From positions 3,658,001 through 3,722,000 of the forward strand of contig NZ_LR134116.1 in assembly GCF_900635455.1 (NCBI RefSeq): DNA of 64,000 nucleotides. The letters run 5' to 3'. The notes below the pieces were generated by a model, which saw nothing but the letters and a program-made list of their open reading frames with translations, was not told the DNA's origin and made no database searches. The DNA is from Yersinia intermedia (GTDB lineage Bacteria > Pseudomonadota > Gammaproteobacteria > Enterobacterales > Enterobacteriaceae). This document shows, piece by piece, positions 1-10,164 of the stretch. How positions within the stretch are numbered: the first letter of the stretch is position 1; every line of letters starts with the position of its first letter. The position numbers and the translations under genes are program-made.

Positions 1-190
1 TCTCTTAAGATGCAAATACCTAAATATAAAAATGCATTGAATAATGGATGTAGACGAATAAACCTTAATAACTGTGGATATATCTTTCGCTCATTTAGTT
101 AAACTGAAAAATAAAGCACACCAAAATGTGAGCCATGTCATGACTATTCATGACTTCATCGTGATTTAGATCTTATTTGTTTACATGAAA

Positions 191-343
191 TGTCCGTTTG
201 AAAAAACAATATAGGCAAACGGTCAAGTGACGCCGAATGATTAAATACCGGGCTATTTCTCGATAACTGACCGTTTGTGACAGAAATAGAACAATCGGTC
301 ATTAGCTATGTGTGTTTGAAACACAATTCATTTCAAACGGTCA
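191..343. promoter_or_regulatory. Five repeats of CAAACGGTCA, probable DeoR-type operator array
   Basis: The decamer CAAACGGTCA occurs exactly at 216-225 and 334-343, exactly as its reverse complement at 268-277, and with one mismatch at 191-200 (inverted) and 292-301. The array lies upstream of the fucP promoter. I infer that it binds the DeoR-type regulator encoded at the end of the fuc block. The copy at 292-301 is part of a 12-mer (293-304) repeated upstream of the second DeoR gene. Confidence 0.55.
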
Positions 344-400
344 TGAAATGTTTTTATTTAAAGTGACTGTCATCACAAAATATCAGCATTGAGTTACCAA

Positions 401-442
401 TGTGATTCAGCTCATATTTTTTAGCGATTTTTACCTTATAAA
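401..442 (+). promoter_or_regulatory. CRP-like site and -10 element of the fucP promoter
   Basis: TGTGA at 401-405, six bases, then TCATA at 412-416 resembles the CRP consensus TGTGA-N6-TCACA. TATAAA at 437-442 is a plausible -10 box. The spacing would centre CRP about 40 bases upstream of the start point, the class II arrangement typical of catabolite-activated sugar operons. No good -35 is visible, which fits an activator-dependent promoter. Confidence 0.45.
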
Positions 443-587
443 GAACGGGACTTATCGCAATGAGGGTATTTAAATTTGTCACTCAGGCAATTATGGCTCG
501 CCAGAGAAAGTATCACTCATTAAACAAAGAATAACTCCGTCGAACATTACAAACTTTCGGACTATTGAAGTATCTGACGAGGGCATT

Positions 588-1907
588 ATGGGAAATATTT
601 TAATACAAACAGATAGCACTAAAATTTCCGCCTCGGTAAGTGACGAGTCGGCAAATAAAAAAAGATATCTGATTCCTTTCGCATTACTGTGCTCACTGTT
701 CTTCCTTTGGGCAGTAGCAAACAACCTAAATGATATTTTGTTGCCTCAGTTTCAGCAGGCGTTCACCCTGACCAACTTCCAAGCTGGGCTGATTCAATCC
801 TCCTTCTATTTTGGCTACTTCTTGATCCCAATACCTGCCGGGATCCTGATGAAAAGGTTTAGCTATAAGGCGGGGATCATTACCGGATTACTGTTCTATG
901 CCTTCGGGGCGGCGTTGTTCTGGCCGGCTGCCGAGACGATGAATTACACCTTGTTTTTAATTGGTTTATTTATTATTGCTGCCGGTTTAGGTTGCCTGGA
1001 AACGGCCGCCAATCCTTTTGTTACCGTATTGGGGCCAGAAAAAACCGGCCACTTTCGTATTAACCTAGCACAGACCTTTAACTCTTTCGGTGCCATTATT
1101 GCAGTGGTGTTCGGCCAAAGCTTAATACTCTCCAATGTGCCCCACCAAACACAAGAAGTGCTGGATAAATTGTCTGCTGCGGATTTGAATAGTTATCATC
1201 ATAGTTTAGTAAAAGCTGTTCAATTACCCTATCTGATTATTGTTGCGGTGGTGATTTTTGTTGCGTTATTAATTTTGATTACCCGTTTCCCAGCAATAAA
1301 AAGTGAATCGGATGATACGCATAACGGTTCTTTCTTTGCATCACTACCACGGTTATTAAAGATAACACATTGGCGCTGGGCAGTATTAGCACAGTTCTGT
1401 TATGTCGGCGCACAAACCGCATGTTGGAGTTATTTAATTCGCTATGCCATTGAAGAGTTACCTAATATTACACCGGGATATGCAGCTAATTATTTAACGG
1501 CCACCATGGTATGTTTCTTTATCGGCCGATTCAGTGGTACCTGGTTAATTACTCGCTTCGCTCCAGAGAAGGTTTTAGCCGCTTATGCATTTATCTCTAT
1601 GTTGTTATGTATTATCTCTGCAGCTTTCGGCGGACACATTGGGTTATTAGCACTCACCTTGTGCAGTATGTTTATGTCAATCCAATACCCAACCATATTT
1701 TCATTAGGCATTAAGAATCTAAATCAAGACACTAAATATGGTGCATCTATTATTGTTATGACTATTGTCGGGGGTGGCATCGTCACCCCAATTATGGGAT
1801 TAGTTAGCGATGCAGCAGGGAACATACCTACGGCTGAAATTATCCCTGCTTTATGCTTTGCCATTATCTTTATTTTCGCCAAGTACAAAACGGTTCCCGT
1901 TAATTAA
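588..1907 (+). CDS. fucP: L-fucose:H+ symporter (MFS)
   Basis: This is a 439-residue major facilitator protein, close to the 438 residues of E. coli FucP, with about twelve hydrophobic segments. It would import L-fucose with a proton across the inner membrane. Two acidic residues needed for transport in E. coli FucP (D46, E135) have apparent counterparts: D49 in the NNLNDI motif and E138 in GCLETAANPF. The ATG follows a GAGGG ribosome binding site. It is first in the fuc block, 59 bases ahead of fucI, and lies behind a CRP-like promoter. A related sugar specificity such as D-arabinose cannot be excluded by sequence alone. Confidence 0.9.
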   Translation: MGNILIQTDSTKISASVSDESANKKRYLIPFALLCSLFFLWAVANNLNDILLPQFQQAFTLTNFQAGLIQSSFYFGYFLIPIPAGILMKRFSYKAGIITGLLFYAFGAALFWPAAETMNYTLFLIGLFIIAAGLGCLETAANPFVTVLGPEKTGHFRINLAQTFNSFGAIIAVVFGQSLILSNVPHQTQEVLDKLSAADLNSYHHSLVKAVQLPYLIIVAVVIFVALLILITRFPAIKSESDDTHNGSFFASLPRLLKITHWRWAVLAQFCYVGAQTACWSYLIRYAIEELPNITPGYAANYLTATMVCFFIGRFSGTWLITRFAPEKVLAAYAFISMLLCIISAAFGGHIGLLALTLCSMFMSIQYPTIFSLGIKNLNQDTKYGASIIVMTIVGGGIVTPIMGLVSDAAGNIPTAEIIPALCFAIIFIFAKYKTVPVN

Positions 1908-1966
1908 TAATACGGGTAACGGATAAATTAACATTAAATTCTTGCTACTGAACACAAGGACCAATA

Positions 1967-3745
1967 ATGAAACAGACAATTCAATTACCTAAAATTGGCA
2001 TTCGCCCGGTCATTGATGGACGCAGAATGGGCGTACGTGAATCGCTGGAAGAGCAAACCATGAAAATGGCCCGTGCCACCGCAGAGTTTCTGCAAGAAGT
2101 GGTACGTCATCCTTGCGGCACGCCCGTTGAATGTGTCATTGCTGATACCTGCATTGCCGGAATGGCAGAATCCGCCGCCTGCGACGATAAATTCAGCGCA
2201 CAGAATATTGGGCTGACCATCACGGTGACACCTTGTTGGTGCTACGGCAGCGAAACCATTGATATGGACCCGTTCCGCCCGAAAGCTATTTGGGGCTTTA
2301 ATGGTACCGAACGCCCTGGCGCGGTCTATCTGGCAGCAGCACTGGCGGCGCACAATCAAAAAGGATTGCCAGCCTTCTCCATTTACGGCCATGACGTGCA
2401 GGATGCTAATGACACGCGTATTCCTGCTGATGTGCAGGAAAAACTGCTGCGCTTCACTCGTGCAGGTTTAGCGGTTGCCAGCTTAAAGGGCAAAAGTTAC
2501 CTCTCCCTCGGTGGCGTATCCATGGGGATTGCCGGCTCCATTGTTGACCATAACTTCTTTGAATCCTGGTTAGGAATGAAAGTGCAAGCGGTCGATATGA
2601 CAGAATTGCGCCGCCGCATTGATCAGAAAATCTATGACGAGCAAGAGCTAGAACTGGCGTTGTCATGGGCGGATAAAAACTTCAAATACGGGCCGGATAA
2701 GAACGCAGAACAATACCGCCGTTCACCGGAAAGCAGCCGCGCGGTACTGCGTGAAAGCCTGCAAATGGCGCTCTGTATCCGCGACATGATGCAAGGTAAT
2801 CCAACGCTGGCAACGAAAGGTTTTGGTGAGGAAGCCTTGGGCTATAACGCCATTGCTGCCGGTTTCCAGGGGCAGCGCCACTGGACAGATCAATATCCAA
2901 ATGGCGATACCGCTGAAGCCTTGCTGAATAGCTCGTTCGACTGGAACGGCGTGCGTGAACCGATGGTTGTCGCCACCGAAAACGACAGTTTGAACGGCGT
3001 GGCAATGCTATTTGGCCATACTCTGACCGGCACCGCGCAGATCTTTGCCGATGTCCGTACCTACTGGTCACCGGAAGCAGTACAACGGGTCACCGGCCAT
3101 CAACTGGAAGGGGCTGCCGAACACGGCATTATCCATCTGATTAACTCTGGTTCTGCCGCGTTGGACGGCACTTGCCGCCAAAACGATGCGCAGGGTAAAC
3201 CTACCATCAAACCACACTGGCAAGTGAGCCAACAAGAAGCCGATGCTTGTCTGGCAGCAACCGAATGGTGCCCAGCTATCCATGAATACTTCCGTGGCGG
3301 CGGTTTCTCTTCGCGCTTCCTGACCCGTGGCGGTGTGCCATTCACCATGAGCCGTATCAATCTGATTAAAGGTGTCGGGCCGGTATTGCAAATTGCCGAA
3401 GGCTGGAGTGTCGAATTACCGAAATCCGTTCACGACACGCTGGACAAACGTACCGATTCAAGTTGGCCAACCACCTGGTTTGCTCCACGCCTGACCGGCA
3501 AAGGGCCATTCAGTGATGTTTATTCGGTAATGGCGAACTGGGGAGCTAACCATGGCGTGCTGACCATCGGCCATGTCGGGGCAGACCTGATTACACTCGC
3601 CTCAATGTTACGCATCCCGGTATGCATGCATAACGTCGAAGAAGAGAGTGTTTACCGGCCAACTGCGTGGGGCGCGCACGGTATGGATATCGAAGGGCAG
3701 GATTACCGTGCCTGCCAAAATTACGGCCCACTATACAAAAGATAA
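1967..3745 (+). CDS. fucI: L-fucose isomerase
   Basis: This 592-residue enzyme (E. coli FucI has 591) converts L-fucose to L-fuculose in the cytoplasm and commonly also accepts D-arabinose. The metal and catalytic residues known in E. coli (E337, D361, H528) fall one position later here: E338 in TENDS, D362 in IFADV and H529 in GANHG. The length and alignment leave little doubt. It starts 59 bases after fucP and is followed by a 213-base gap with a hairpin before fucK. Codon use and composition match its neighbours. Confidence 0.95.
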   Translation: MKQTIQLPKIGIRPVIDGRRMGVRESLEEQTMKMARATAEFLQEVVRHPCGTPVECVIADTCIAGMAESAACDDKFSAQNIGLTITVTPCWCYGSETIDMDPFRPKAIWGFNGTERPGAVYLAAALAAHNQKGLPAFSIYGHDVQDANDTRIPADVQEKLLRFTRAGLAVASLKGKSYLSLGGVSMGIAGSIVDHNFFESWLGMKVQAVDMTELRRRIDQKIYDEQELELALSWADKNFKYGPDKNAEQYRRSPESSRAVLRESLQMALCIRDMMQGNPTLATKGFGEEALGYNAIAAGFQGQRHWTDQYPNGDTAEALLNSSFDWNGVREPMVVATENDSLNGVAMLFGHTLTGTAQIFADVRTYWSPEAVQRVTGHQLEGAAEHGIIHLINSGSAALDGTCRQNDAQGKPTIKPHWQVSQQEADACLAATEWCPAIHEYFRGGGFSSRFLTRGGVPFTMSRINLIKGVGPVLQIAEGWSVELPKSVHDTLDKRTDSSWPTTWFAPRLTGKGPFSDVYSVMANWGANHGVLTIGHVGADLITLASMLRIPVCMHNVEEESVYRPTAWGAHGMDIEGQDYRACQNYGPLYKR

Positions 3746-3804
3746 TGTGATGTTTGAGCAGGCTCGTAAGTGTGGAGCACTTCTCACCTAAGTCATAAAA
3801 CAAC

Positions 3805-3821
3805 CCTTGCTGTCAGCAAGG
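3805..3821 (+). other. Intercistronic hairpin between fucI and fucK
   Basis: CCTTGCT at 3805-3811 and AGCAAGG at 3815-3821 form a perfect 7-bp stem with a 3-base loop. No T-run follows, so it is more likely an mRNA-stabilising or partial attenuation structure than a full terminator. It lies within a 213-base gap in which an in-frame upstream extension of fucK is open but not conserved-looking. Confidence 0.4.
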
Positions 3822-3958
3822 TGAATGAAGGGTTTATTGTGCCCAAGGGTTTTAGCGGTTTACGCCGTTATCGCCCGGCGGCACACATCCCCTTCGTTGC
3901 GCGTTATCCGCCCCCGTGGCAAGACATTTTCTGCCTGACAGCAGTAACAGGAGCACTT

Positions 3959-5440
3959 ATGAAGCGCGATGTGGTCATCGTTCTAGATTGCGGCGCAACC
4001 AATATCCGGGCGATCGCAGTCGATCCTCAAGGCGTGGTGGTAGCAAAAGCGGTAATGCCCAACCACAGCCAACCCGATCCGGCTAATCCACAATGGCAGT
4101 TGTGGCCGCTCGATGGGATCTTGCACAGTTTCGCTCAGTGTTGCCGCCAATTAATGCCACAGATTCATCAGGATAAGATCCATGGCATGACTGTCACTAC
4201 CTTCGGTGTAGACGGTGCATTGGTAGATGCCAACGGCAAAATGCTGTACCCCATTATCAGTTGGAAATGCCCGCGTACCGTGGCGGTGATGGAGAGTATC
4301 TCCCGCTATATGTCTGCTGAAAAGTTACAGCAAATATCCGGTATCGGTCAGTTCAGTTTTAACACCTTATACAAGTTGATTTGGTTACAGGAAAATCGCC
4401 CCGATTTAGTTGAACAAGCCCATGCCTGGCTGTTTATTTCATCTTTAATCAACCATCGCCTCACCGGGGAATTTACCACCGACCGCACCATGGCTGGCAC
4501 CAGCCAACTGTTGGATGTCAAACGTGAGCAATTCAGCAGCACGATTTTACAAAAGATAGGTATTCACGCTGATTTATTCCCACCGATGGTGGCCGCCGGT
4601 GAAATCATTGGTCAACTATTGCCAGATATCGCCGCTGAGTTAGGGTTACCCGCGGGTTTGCCGGTGATATCAGCCGGTCACGATACCCAGTTTGCACTAT
4701 TTGGTTCGGGTGCCGATTTGGATCAACCGGTGCTGTCATCCGGTACTTGGGAAATCCTGATGGTTCGGACTCCAAAAGTGAATACGACGCTATTGCCACA
4801 ATTTGCCGGTTCCACTTGTGAACTTGATAGCTGCCCAACGTTGTTTAACCCTGGTTTGCAATGGCTGGCTTCAGGGGTATTAGAATGGGTGCGGCAGTTG
4901 TACTGGCATGATGAAGCCAGTGCCGAGGTCTACCAGCAAATGATTAGCGAGGCCGGGGCTATCGTGCCTGGGGCAAATGGCGTACGCATGAATTGCAACC
5001 TGCTGGGCAGTGCTCAGCATCACCAATCGGGCGGCTGGCAAGGAGTCTCGCTGGCGGCGCGCCGCGGGCACTTTTACCGTTCTGCGTTGGAAAGCCTTGC
5101 CTGGCAGTTAAAAAGCAATTTGTCATTACTCGAAGAAATTGGTGAATTCCGTACCCGCGAACTGCTGCTGGTTGGCGGCGGTAGCCGTAATACCTTGTGG
5201 AACCAGATCAAAGCCGATGTGCTCAATCTGCCCATCAAAGTGATCGATGAAGCTGAAACCACGGTTTTGGGGGCGGCGTTGTTTGTTTGGAGTGCCACTG
5301 GCTATTACCGCAGTGCTGAACAAGCGCGGGAGCAGGTCAATTACCGCTATCAATACTATCAGCCTGGCGAGCAACAACCGCTTTATCAGGCACTGAGCGA
5401 CAGCCCATATCCCATTATTGAAGGAGCCATTCATGCTTAA
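3959..5440 (+). CDS. fucK: L-fuculokinase (FGGY family)
   Basis: This 493-residue FGGY-family sugar kinase phosphorylates L-fuculose to L-fuculose 1-phosphate. The N-terminus has the ATPase-fold phosphate loop ([10 protein letters not shown]), and a second FGGY signature region lies near the C-terminus ([12 protein letters not shown]). The reading frame is open from 3770, but the ATG at 3959 follows an AGGAG ribosome binding site and gives a length close to E. coli FucK (482), so I chose it. The end overlaps fucU by 8 bases, which implies translational coupling. The matching aldolase, FucA, is not in this window. Confidence 0.9.
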   Translation: MKRDVVIVLDCGATNIRAIAVDPQGVVVAKAVMPNHSQPDPANPQWQLWPLDGILHSFAQCCRQLMPQIHQDKIHGMTVTTFGVDGALVDANGKMLYPIISWKCPRTVAVMESISRYMSAEKLQQISGIGQFSFNTLYKLIWLQENRPDLVEQAHAWLFISSLINHRLTGEFTTDRTMAGTSQLLDVKREQFSSTILQKIGIHADLFPPMVAAGEIIGQLLPDIAAELGLPAGLPVISAGHDTQFALFGSGADLDQPVLSSGTWEILMVRTPKVNTTLLPQFAGSTCELDSCPTLFNPGLQWLASGVLEWVRQLYWHDEASAEVYQQMISEAGAIVPGANGVRMNCNLLGSAQHHQSGGWQGVSLAARRGHFYRSALESLAWQLKSNLSLLEEIGEFRTRELLLVGGGSRNTLWNQIKADVLNLPIKVIDEAETTVLGAALFVWSATGYYRSAEQAREQVNYRYQYYQPGEQQPLYQALSDSPYPIIEGAIHA

Positions 5441-5873
5441 AACCATCTCGCCATTACTGTCACCACAACTGCTAAAAACACTGGCGGAAATGGGGCACGG
5501 TGATGAAATAATCTTTTCGGATGCCCATTTCCCGGCGCACGCGATTGGAAAAAACGGTGGCCCATTGGTGATTCATGCCGATGGCTTATCTGTTAGTGCA
5601 TTGCTAGCAGCCACCATTCCGCTATTTGAACTGGACAGCTACGCACCACCATTGGTGATGATGGCAGCGGTGGCAGGCGACACCCTTGATGCCTCAGTTG
5701 AAAAACGCTATTTACACGCCTTGTTTGGTAGCCAGGAAGCGTTGCCAGTAGAGCGCATTGATCGTTTTGCGTTTTACCAGCGCGCTCAGCAAGCCTATGC
5801 CATCGTCATCACCGGAGAGACCGCCAAGTACGGCAATATTCTGTTAAAGAAAGGGGTGACGCCTGTTTTTTAA
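5433..5873 (+). CDS. fucU: L-fucose mutarotase
   Basis: This 146-residue protein of the RbsD/FucU family interconverts the anomers of L-fucose, speeding supply of the form used by the isomerase. The N-terminal pattern [16 protein letters not shown] is the family hallmark, with conserved Asp and His. The ATG at 5433 follows AAGGAG (5421-5426). An in-frame upstream start at 5418 lacks a site and was not used. The gene overlaps the end of fucK by 8 bases and is the last enzyme gene of the block before the regulator. Confidence 0.93.
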   Translation: MLKTISPLLSPQLLKTLAEMGHGDEIIFSDAHFPAHAIGKNGGPLVIHADGLSVSALLAATIPLFELDSYAPPLVMMAAVAGDTLDASVEKRYLHALFGSQEALPVERIDRFAFYQRAQQAYAIVITGETAKYGNILLKKGVTPVF

Positions 5874-5915
5874 ACCCGAGATCACGTAACCTCACCCCTT
5901 TAGCCATGTACTCTT

Positions 5916-5967
5916 TGTTGGTATTAACTGATGTGTTGGTATTAACCAATATATTAATATCAACCAA
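5916..5967. promoter_or_regulatory. Direct and inverted repeats upstream of the fuc regulator
   Basis: The 13-mer TGTTGGTATTAAC occurs at 5916-5928 and again at 5934-5946, 18 bases apart. An inverted relative, TTAATATCAACCAA, lies at 5954-5967. The array fills most of the gap between fucU and the DeoR-type gene and has no counterpart near fucP. It may be an autoregulatory operator or a local duplication. Confidence 0.4.
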
Positions 5968-5998
5968 TGTATACATGGCTTTGCTGACGGAGAGGATC

Positions 5999-6709
5999 AT
6001 GAAAGCGTCTCGTCACCAGAAAATCCTGCAACATATCAAACAACATGAAACGCTGACAACCGCCGATCTGGCTCAGTTACTTGAAGTCAGCCAAGAGACC
6101 ATTCGCCGTGACTTGAACGAGTTACAGGCGCAAGGGCTGATCATCCGCCAGCACGGGCGCGCCAAAAGCATTAAGCGTGCCACCAAAGACAGCGGCGATC
6201 CTTTTACCACCCGCCTAAAAAGTCACCTGTCCAGCAAAGCCAGCATTGCTGACCATGCCCTGTCACTGATTGACAGTGGAATGGTGATCGCATTGGATGC
6301 TAGTTCCACCTGCTGGTATTTAGCCAAAAAGCTGCCCGATATCGATATAACGGTGTTTACCAATAGTGTACGGATTTGCCAGGAATTGGTGAAACACCAA
6401 AATATTGAGTTGATCAGTGCCGGTGGCCGCTTACAGCGTAAATATGCCTGCTACGTTAATCCCGCACTCTTTTCACTGCTAAAAACCATCGAAATTGATC
6501 TGTTTATTTTCTCGTGCGAAGGTATTGATGCCGATGGCATCTTATGGGATTCAAACCCGTTTAATGCCGAATTTAAGACCATGCTGTTAAAGCGTGCCAC
6601 CCAATCCATTTTACTGATCGACAAAAGTAAAATGTGCCGAACGGGAGAGGTAAAAATCGGAACGCTGGATGATGTAGAACAGGTCATCTCCAATGTAGAT
6701 GCAGAGTAA
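5999..6709 (+). CDS. fucR: DeoR-family regulator of the fuc genes
   Basis: This 236-residue DeoR/GlpR-type repressor has an N-terminal winged helix-turn-helix (LTTADLAQLLEVSQETIRRD) and a C-terminal sugar-phosphate sensor domain with the usual DASSTCWYLA and TNS motifs. The ATG at 5999 follows GGAGAGGA; an open upstream extension to 5906 would run through the repeat array and was rejected. The protein is a clear paralogue of the DeoR protein at 8125-8934, sharing FSC(E/Q)GI and other motifs. A role in fuc control is inferred from position. The name follows E. coli usage by function and position only. Confidence 0.75.
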   Translation: MKASRHQKILQHIKQHETLTTADLAQLLEVSQETIRRDLNELQAQGLIIRQHGRAKSIKRATKDSGDPFTTRLKSHLSSKASIADHALSLIDSGMVIALDASSTCWYLAKKLPDIDITVFTNSVRICQELVKHQNIELISAGGRLQRKYACYVNPALFSLLKTIEIDLFIFSCEGIDADGILWDSNPFNAEFKTMLLKRATQSILLIDKSKMCRTGEVKIGTLDDVEQVISNVDAE

Positions 6710-6753
6710 CTGATGGCGCAGACTCGCACTACGCCACTAAGTTGCCATTCACC

Positions 6754-7449
6754 TTACTGACCGTAATAGGCTTTTGCACCATGCTTGCGCAGATAGTGTT
6801 TATCCAACAATGTTTGCTGCATGTTAGCTACTGCTGGCTGAAGCTGATGGGTAAACAGGTTCATATAAGCAATCTCTTCCAGCACTACCGCGTTATGCAC
6901 GGCACTGGCCGCATTGCTACCCCAGGCAAACGGGCCATGACCATTAACCAGAACCGCCGGAATTTCCCCCGCACTTAACGCCTGATGGGCAAAGGTTTCG
7001 ACAATGACATTGCCGGTTTCATATTCATAGTCACCGGCAATTTCGGCATCAGTCATAAGGCGGGTGCATGGGATGGGACCATAGAAATAATCAGCATGGG
7101 TTGTGCCTAATGCTGAGAGCGACATTCCCGCCTGCGCCCAAATGGTGGCATGGCGAGAATGGGTGTGGACAATACCACCTATTTCGGGAAAGGCCCGATA
7201 TAGCACCAGATGAGTATCGGTATCAGAAGAAGGTTTTTTATTTCCCTCCACCACCTCACCGGTTGCCAAATCCACCACCACCATGTCATTCACACTCATG
7301 GTATCGTATTCAACACCGGAAGGTTTAATCACCACCAACCCGCGCTCGCGATCAATACCACTAACATTCCCCCAAGTAAACGTGACTAATTTATATTTCG
7401 GTAACGCTAAATTAGCCTCAAAAACCTGCTGTTTTAATTGTTCTAACAT
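6754..7449 (-). CDS. L-ribulose-5-phosphate 4-epimerase (AraD/SgbE/UlaF type)
   Basis: This 231-residue class II aldolase-fold enzyme has the same length as E. coli AraD and aligns along its full length. It converts L-ribulose 5-phosphate to D-xylulose 5-phosphate, the entry to the pentose phosphate pathway. The zinc ligands H95, H97 and H171 are present, and so are D120 and Y229, the residues that distinguish the epimerase from fuculose-phosphate aldolase. It is convergent with fucR and divergent from the second DeoR gene. It therefore most likely serves the L-xylulose cluster as its last step. GAGGTGG precedes the ATG. The symbol is left blank because AraD, SgbE and UlaF cannot be told apart here. 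Confidence 0.9.
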   Translation of the reverse strand: MLEQLKQQVFEANLALPKYKLVTFTWGNVSGIDRERGLVVIKPSGVEYDTMSVNDMVVVDLATGEVVEGNKKPSSDTDTHLVLYRAFPEIGGIVHTHSRHATIWAQAGMSLSALGTTHADYFYGPIPCTRLMTDAEIAGDYEYETGNVIVETFAHQALSAGEIPAVLVNGHGPFAWGSNAASAVHNAVVLEEIAYMNLFTHQLQPAVANMQQTLLDKHYLRKHGAKAYYGQ

Positions 7450-8124
7450 AATGCCACCTCATGAAATAGTATTAAGTACGGTAATTAATAATCAGAAAAA
7501 TGCATACAGCTTCGTCAGGTTATTTAATCACTGTTTGTGAACATACAAATGCCATCTGTGGTGTCATTGGCAATTGAACCGATTACCGCGAGAACACATT
7601 AATTAAAAATAATAATTAACTGACAGTAGTGAATTAAAAACCATTATTTAGCGCAGGATTGACCATGCAAAAAAACAACACCCGTCTGCAAACTAACCTA
7701 ACCCTATTTATGACTAAATTAAAGGGGATAGAGTACCGCCCCGCTCCAAAACAGAAGCAAACAATCAGACTCGGTCATAATCGGTCATTAAATCAATGCC
7801 CGAATCTGTGTTTTCATTACCAAAATTGACTATCAGTAAGACAAAGAAGCCCTTTATATGAGATTTGAATCACATCACCAATAGGAAACAAGGCAACAAA
7901 AAAACAAAATATGCGAAATTTGTCACATAAAGTCAGGGGAAAACACCGCTTAAAGCAATACTTGAATTCAGTCACTGTATAAACAGCAGATAAATACCAA
8001 TATATCACCATCGTATTTGAAGCCGCAGACGTGCTACCTGCAATACCAACGACTTCAGGTATAGCAACATGAATGTTATGGGTGCTTTTTAGCATTAAGC
8101 GCTAAGACAATTTTTGAGGTAAAT
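7450..8124. other. Divergent control region between the 4-epimerase and the second DeoR gene
   Basis: This 675-base stretch has no convincing gene. It must hold the promoters of the minus-strand epimerase and the plus-strand regulator. The visible signals are the tandem TCGGTCAT repeats at 7771-7790 and several isolated TCACA half-sites (for example near 7870 and 7918) that could be parts of CRP sites. I cannot fix either transcription start. Confidence 0.5.
7771..7790. promoter_or_regulatory. Tandem TCGGTCAT repeat, probable DeoR-type operator
   Basis: TCGGTCAT occurs at 7771 and 7781, exactly one helical turn apart. The 12-mer AATCGGTCATTA at 7779-7790 is identical to 293-304 upstream of fucP. 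It lies near the middle of the divergent region, so it could control both directions. Confidence 0.5.
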
Positions 8125-8934
8125 ATGTTACAAGCCGAACGCTATAAAATCATCTGTAGCCATGTGCAGCAGCAAGGCTCAGCGCTGGTAACTGAGTTAT
8201 CTGTCTTATGCCAGGTCTCGCAAGAAACTATTCGCCGTGACCTGACGGTGCTGGAAAAAAAGCAAAAACTGATCCGTAGCTTTGGTGGTGCGGTGGCACT
8301 GGATGGCCCAGACCTATCAGTCATTGATATTAAAGAGACCCACTACAGCCTTAATGCTATTGATCGGGCCGAATCTTTCCGTAAGCGTACGGAGGAACAC
8401 CCTGATACTAAAATGAAAATTGCTAAAGCAGCGTTACAATTTATTCATCCGGGCGATTGTATTTTACTGGATAACAGTAGCTCTTGTTGGTTTCTGGCAC
8501 GGCAAATCCCGGACATTGAGATTACTGTCGTCACCAACTCGGTGAAGATTATCCAGGCACTGGCCTGCCGTGACAAAGTACGCATTATTGGTATTGGCGG
8601 TGAGTATTCTGCCCGCCATGATGATTTCCATGGCCCGGTGGCGGAGAATGCCATACGCAATTTCCAGATCAATACCTTTTTCTTCTCTTGCCAAGGGATT
8701 AATCAGGAAAGTGGGGTGCGTGATGGTAATGACATTAACGCCAAGTTAAAACAAGTTATGCTACAAGTCTCGGGGCAAAAAATATTATTAGCCGACTCCA
8801 GTAAATTTGACCAGTACGCATTTTGTAAAATATGTATGCTGGATGAAGTCGATATTCTTATTACGAATAGATTAAGTTCACAAAATTATCGCAGTGATAA
8901 TCCAAAATTAAATATTATTGAATCAGATAAGTAA
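8125..8934 (+). CDS. DeoR-family regulator of the L-xylulose-type cluster
   Basis: This 269-residue DeoR/GlpR-type protein has an N-terminal helix-turn-helix ending in QVSQETIRRDL and a C-terminal phospho-sugar binding domain (LLDNSSSCWFLA, VVTNSVK). GAGGT precedes the ATG. It is divergent from the 4-epimerase and directly upstream of the ABC importer genes, so local control of both is inferred. It is closely related to the fuc regulator. The effector is probably a phosphorylated pentose, but that is a guess from family habits. Confidence 0.8.
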   Translation: MLQAERYKIICSHVQQQGSALVTELSVLCQVSQETIRRDLTVLEKKQKLIRSFGGAVALDGPDLSVIDIKETHYSLNAIDRAESFRKRTEEHPDTKMKIAKAALQFIHPGDCILLDNSSSCWFLARQIPDIEITVVTNSVKIIQALACRDKVRIIGIGGEYSARHDDFHGPVAENAIRNFQINTFFFSCQGINQESGVRDGNDINAKLKQVMLQVSGQKILLADSSKFDQYAFCKICMLDEVDILITNRLSSQNYRSDNPKLNIIESDK

Positions 8935-9069
8935 CAAATTATTCATCGGAATAATGCGTCAACACCAGTGAAATTGTCACACAATAAAAAATAAGCCAAG
9001 TTGCCTTATATCAATATAAGGTCGGATGTCTTGATGCTTTCTAAAATGGTTCTTTCAGAGGATTTAATA

Positions 9070-10074
9070 ATGAAAAAGTTAATCTTACCCTGCTTAATAA
9101 CCGCATTAATTTCTTCCCATGCTGCCTGGGCGGATGACAGTAAAGTCCCACAAAAAGCCAATAAGCCATTCACTATGGGCGTAGTAGTAAAAGTGGGGGG
9201 TATTCCTTGGTTCAATGTGATGGAACAGGGCATTAAAGAAGAAGGTAAAGCTCTGGGTGTTAATGCCTGGCAAGTCGGGCCAACCACCGCAGACCCCGCC
9301 GAGCAAGTCCGTGCTATTGAAGACTTGATTGCCAAGAAAGTCGATGTGATTGGTGTGGTGCCAAATGATGCCAAAGTACTGGAACCAGTACTGAAACGGG
9401 CGCAGGAAGCAGGCATTAAAGTCATTACTCACGAATCACCAGGCCAAACCAATGCTGACTGGGACTTTGAGCTGTTAGACACCCAAAGCATGGGCGCTAA
9501 CCATATGAAAGATATGGCGCAATGCATGGGTGAGGAAGGCAAATATGCCATGTTTGTCGGTAGTTTGACTGTGCCACTGGTGAATGAGTGGGCCGATGCT
9601 GCCATTGCTTATCAAAAAGCACATTACCCAAAAATGGTCCTGGTTGAAGACCGCTTCGGCGTCGCAGAATCGGTGGATGACTCCATGCGTACCGCCAATG
9701 ACTTACTTTCTAAACATAAAGATCTGAAAGGCATTATGTCCTTCGGTTCACAAGGCCCGATTGGAGCTGGCCGCGCAATTGATAAACGTAAGAAAAACGA
9801 CACTACCTGCGTATTCGGTACCTTCACACCGGGTCAAGGCATCAAGCTGTTAGAGAAAGGCGCTATTGATGGCGGCTATATTTCCAATCCAATGGTGGCC
9901 GGTAAAGTATTCGTGCAAGTCGCAACCGCCATGATGAACGGCGAGCCAATTAAAGACGGCGTCAAACTGGGCGATATGGGTGAAATCAAAACCAAGGGGA
10001 ATACCATCCTCAGTGATAACCCGGAAAAACTGGATGTAGAAAATACCAAGCGTCTGGTCAAGCTTGGCCTGTAA
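9070..10074 (+). CDS. Periplasmic sugar-binding protein of a pentose-type ABC importer
   Basis: This 334-residue solute-binding protein of the ribose/rhamnose/autoinducer-2 type has a signal peptide (MKKLILPCLITALISSHAAWA) cleaved before DDSK. It captures a sugar in the periplasm and passes it to the two permeases encoded downstream. The ATG at 9070 follows AGAGG and starts the signal peptide; an open upstream extension to 9001 was rejected. A hairpin after the gene may raise its mRNA level over the permeases. The neighbouring kinase and epimerases point to L-xylulose, L-lyxose or a related pentose. Confidence 0.85.
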   Translation: MKKLILPCLITALISSHAAWADDSKVPQKANKPFTMGVVVKVGGIPWFNVMEQGIKEEGKALGVNAWQVGPTTADPAEQVRAIEDLIAKKVDVIGVVPNDAKVLEPVLKRAQEAGIKVITHESPGQTNADWDFELLDTQSMGANHMKDMAQCMGEEGKYAMFVGSLTVPLVNEWADAAIAYQKAHYPKMVLVEDRFGVAESVDDSMRTANDLLSKHKDLKGIMSFGSQGPIGAGRAIDKRKKNDTTCVFGTFTPGQGIKLLEKGAIDGGYISNPMVAGKVFVQVATAMMNGEPIKDGVKLGDMGEIKTKGNTILSDNPEKLDVENTKRLVKLGL

Positions 10075-10098
10075 GCACAACCCAAGCTAAAAAAACAT

Positions 10099-10117
10099 CG
10101 CTGGGCACTGCCCAGCG
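10099..10117 (+). other. Intercistronic hairpin after the sugar-binding protein
   Basis: CGCTGGGC and GCCCAGCG form a perfect 8-bp stem with loop ACT. The following bases (TTATTTC) are too poor in T for an efficient terminator. Such structures after binding-protein genes usually protect the upstream mRNA or cut downstream transcription partly. Confidence 0.5.
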
Positions 10118-10164
10118 CTTATTTCGGTCCGCAGTGTTGAGGCCGTTTTCCGGGGAACTGCACT

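Larger units (their letters stand above)
1..587. other. Gene-free control region upstream of fucP
   Basis: No credible coding region is seen here. The stretch is AT-rich and holds a family of short repeats (191-343), a CRP-like site and a -10 element (401-442), all upstream of fucP. The leftmost 180 bases show nothing I can assign; they may belong to the control region of a gene outside the window. Confidence 0.6.

Noticed and set aside
6754..7449. L-fuculose-phosphate aldolase (FucA) next to fucPIKU
   Set aside because: Length, full alignment to AraD, and the D120 and Y229 residues identify an L-ribulose-5-phosphate 4-epimerase.
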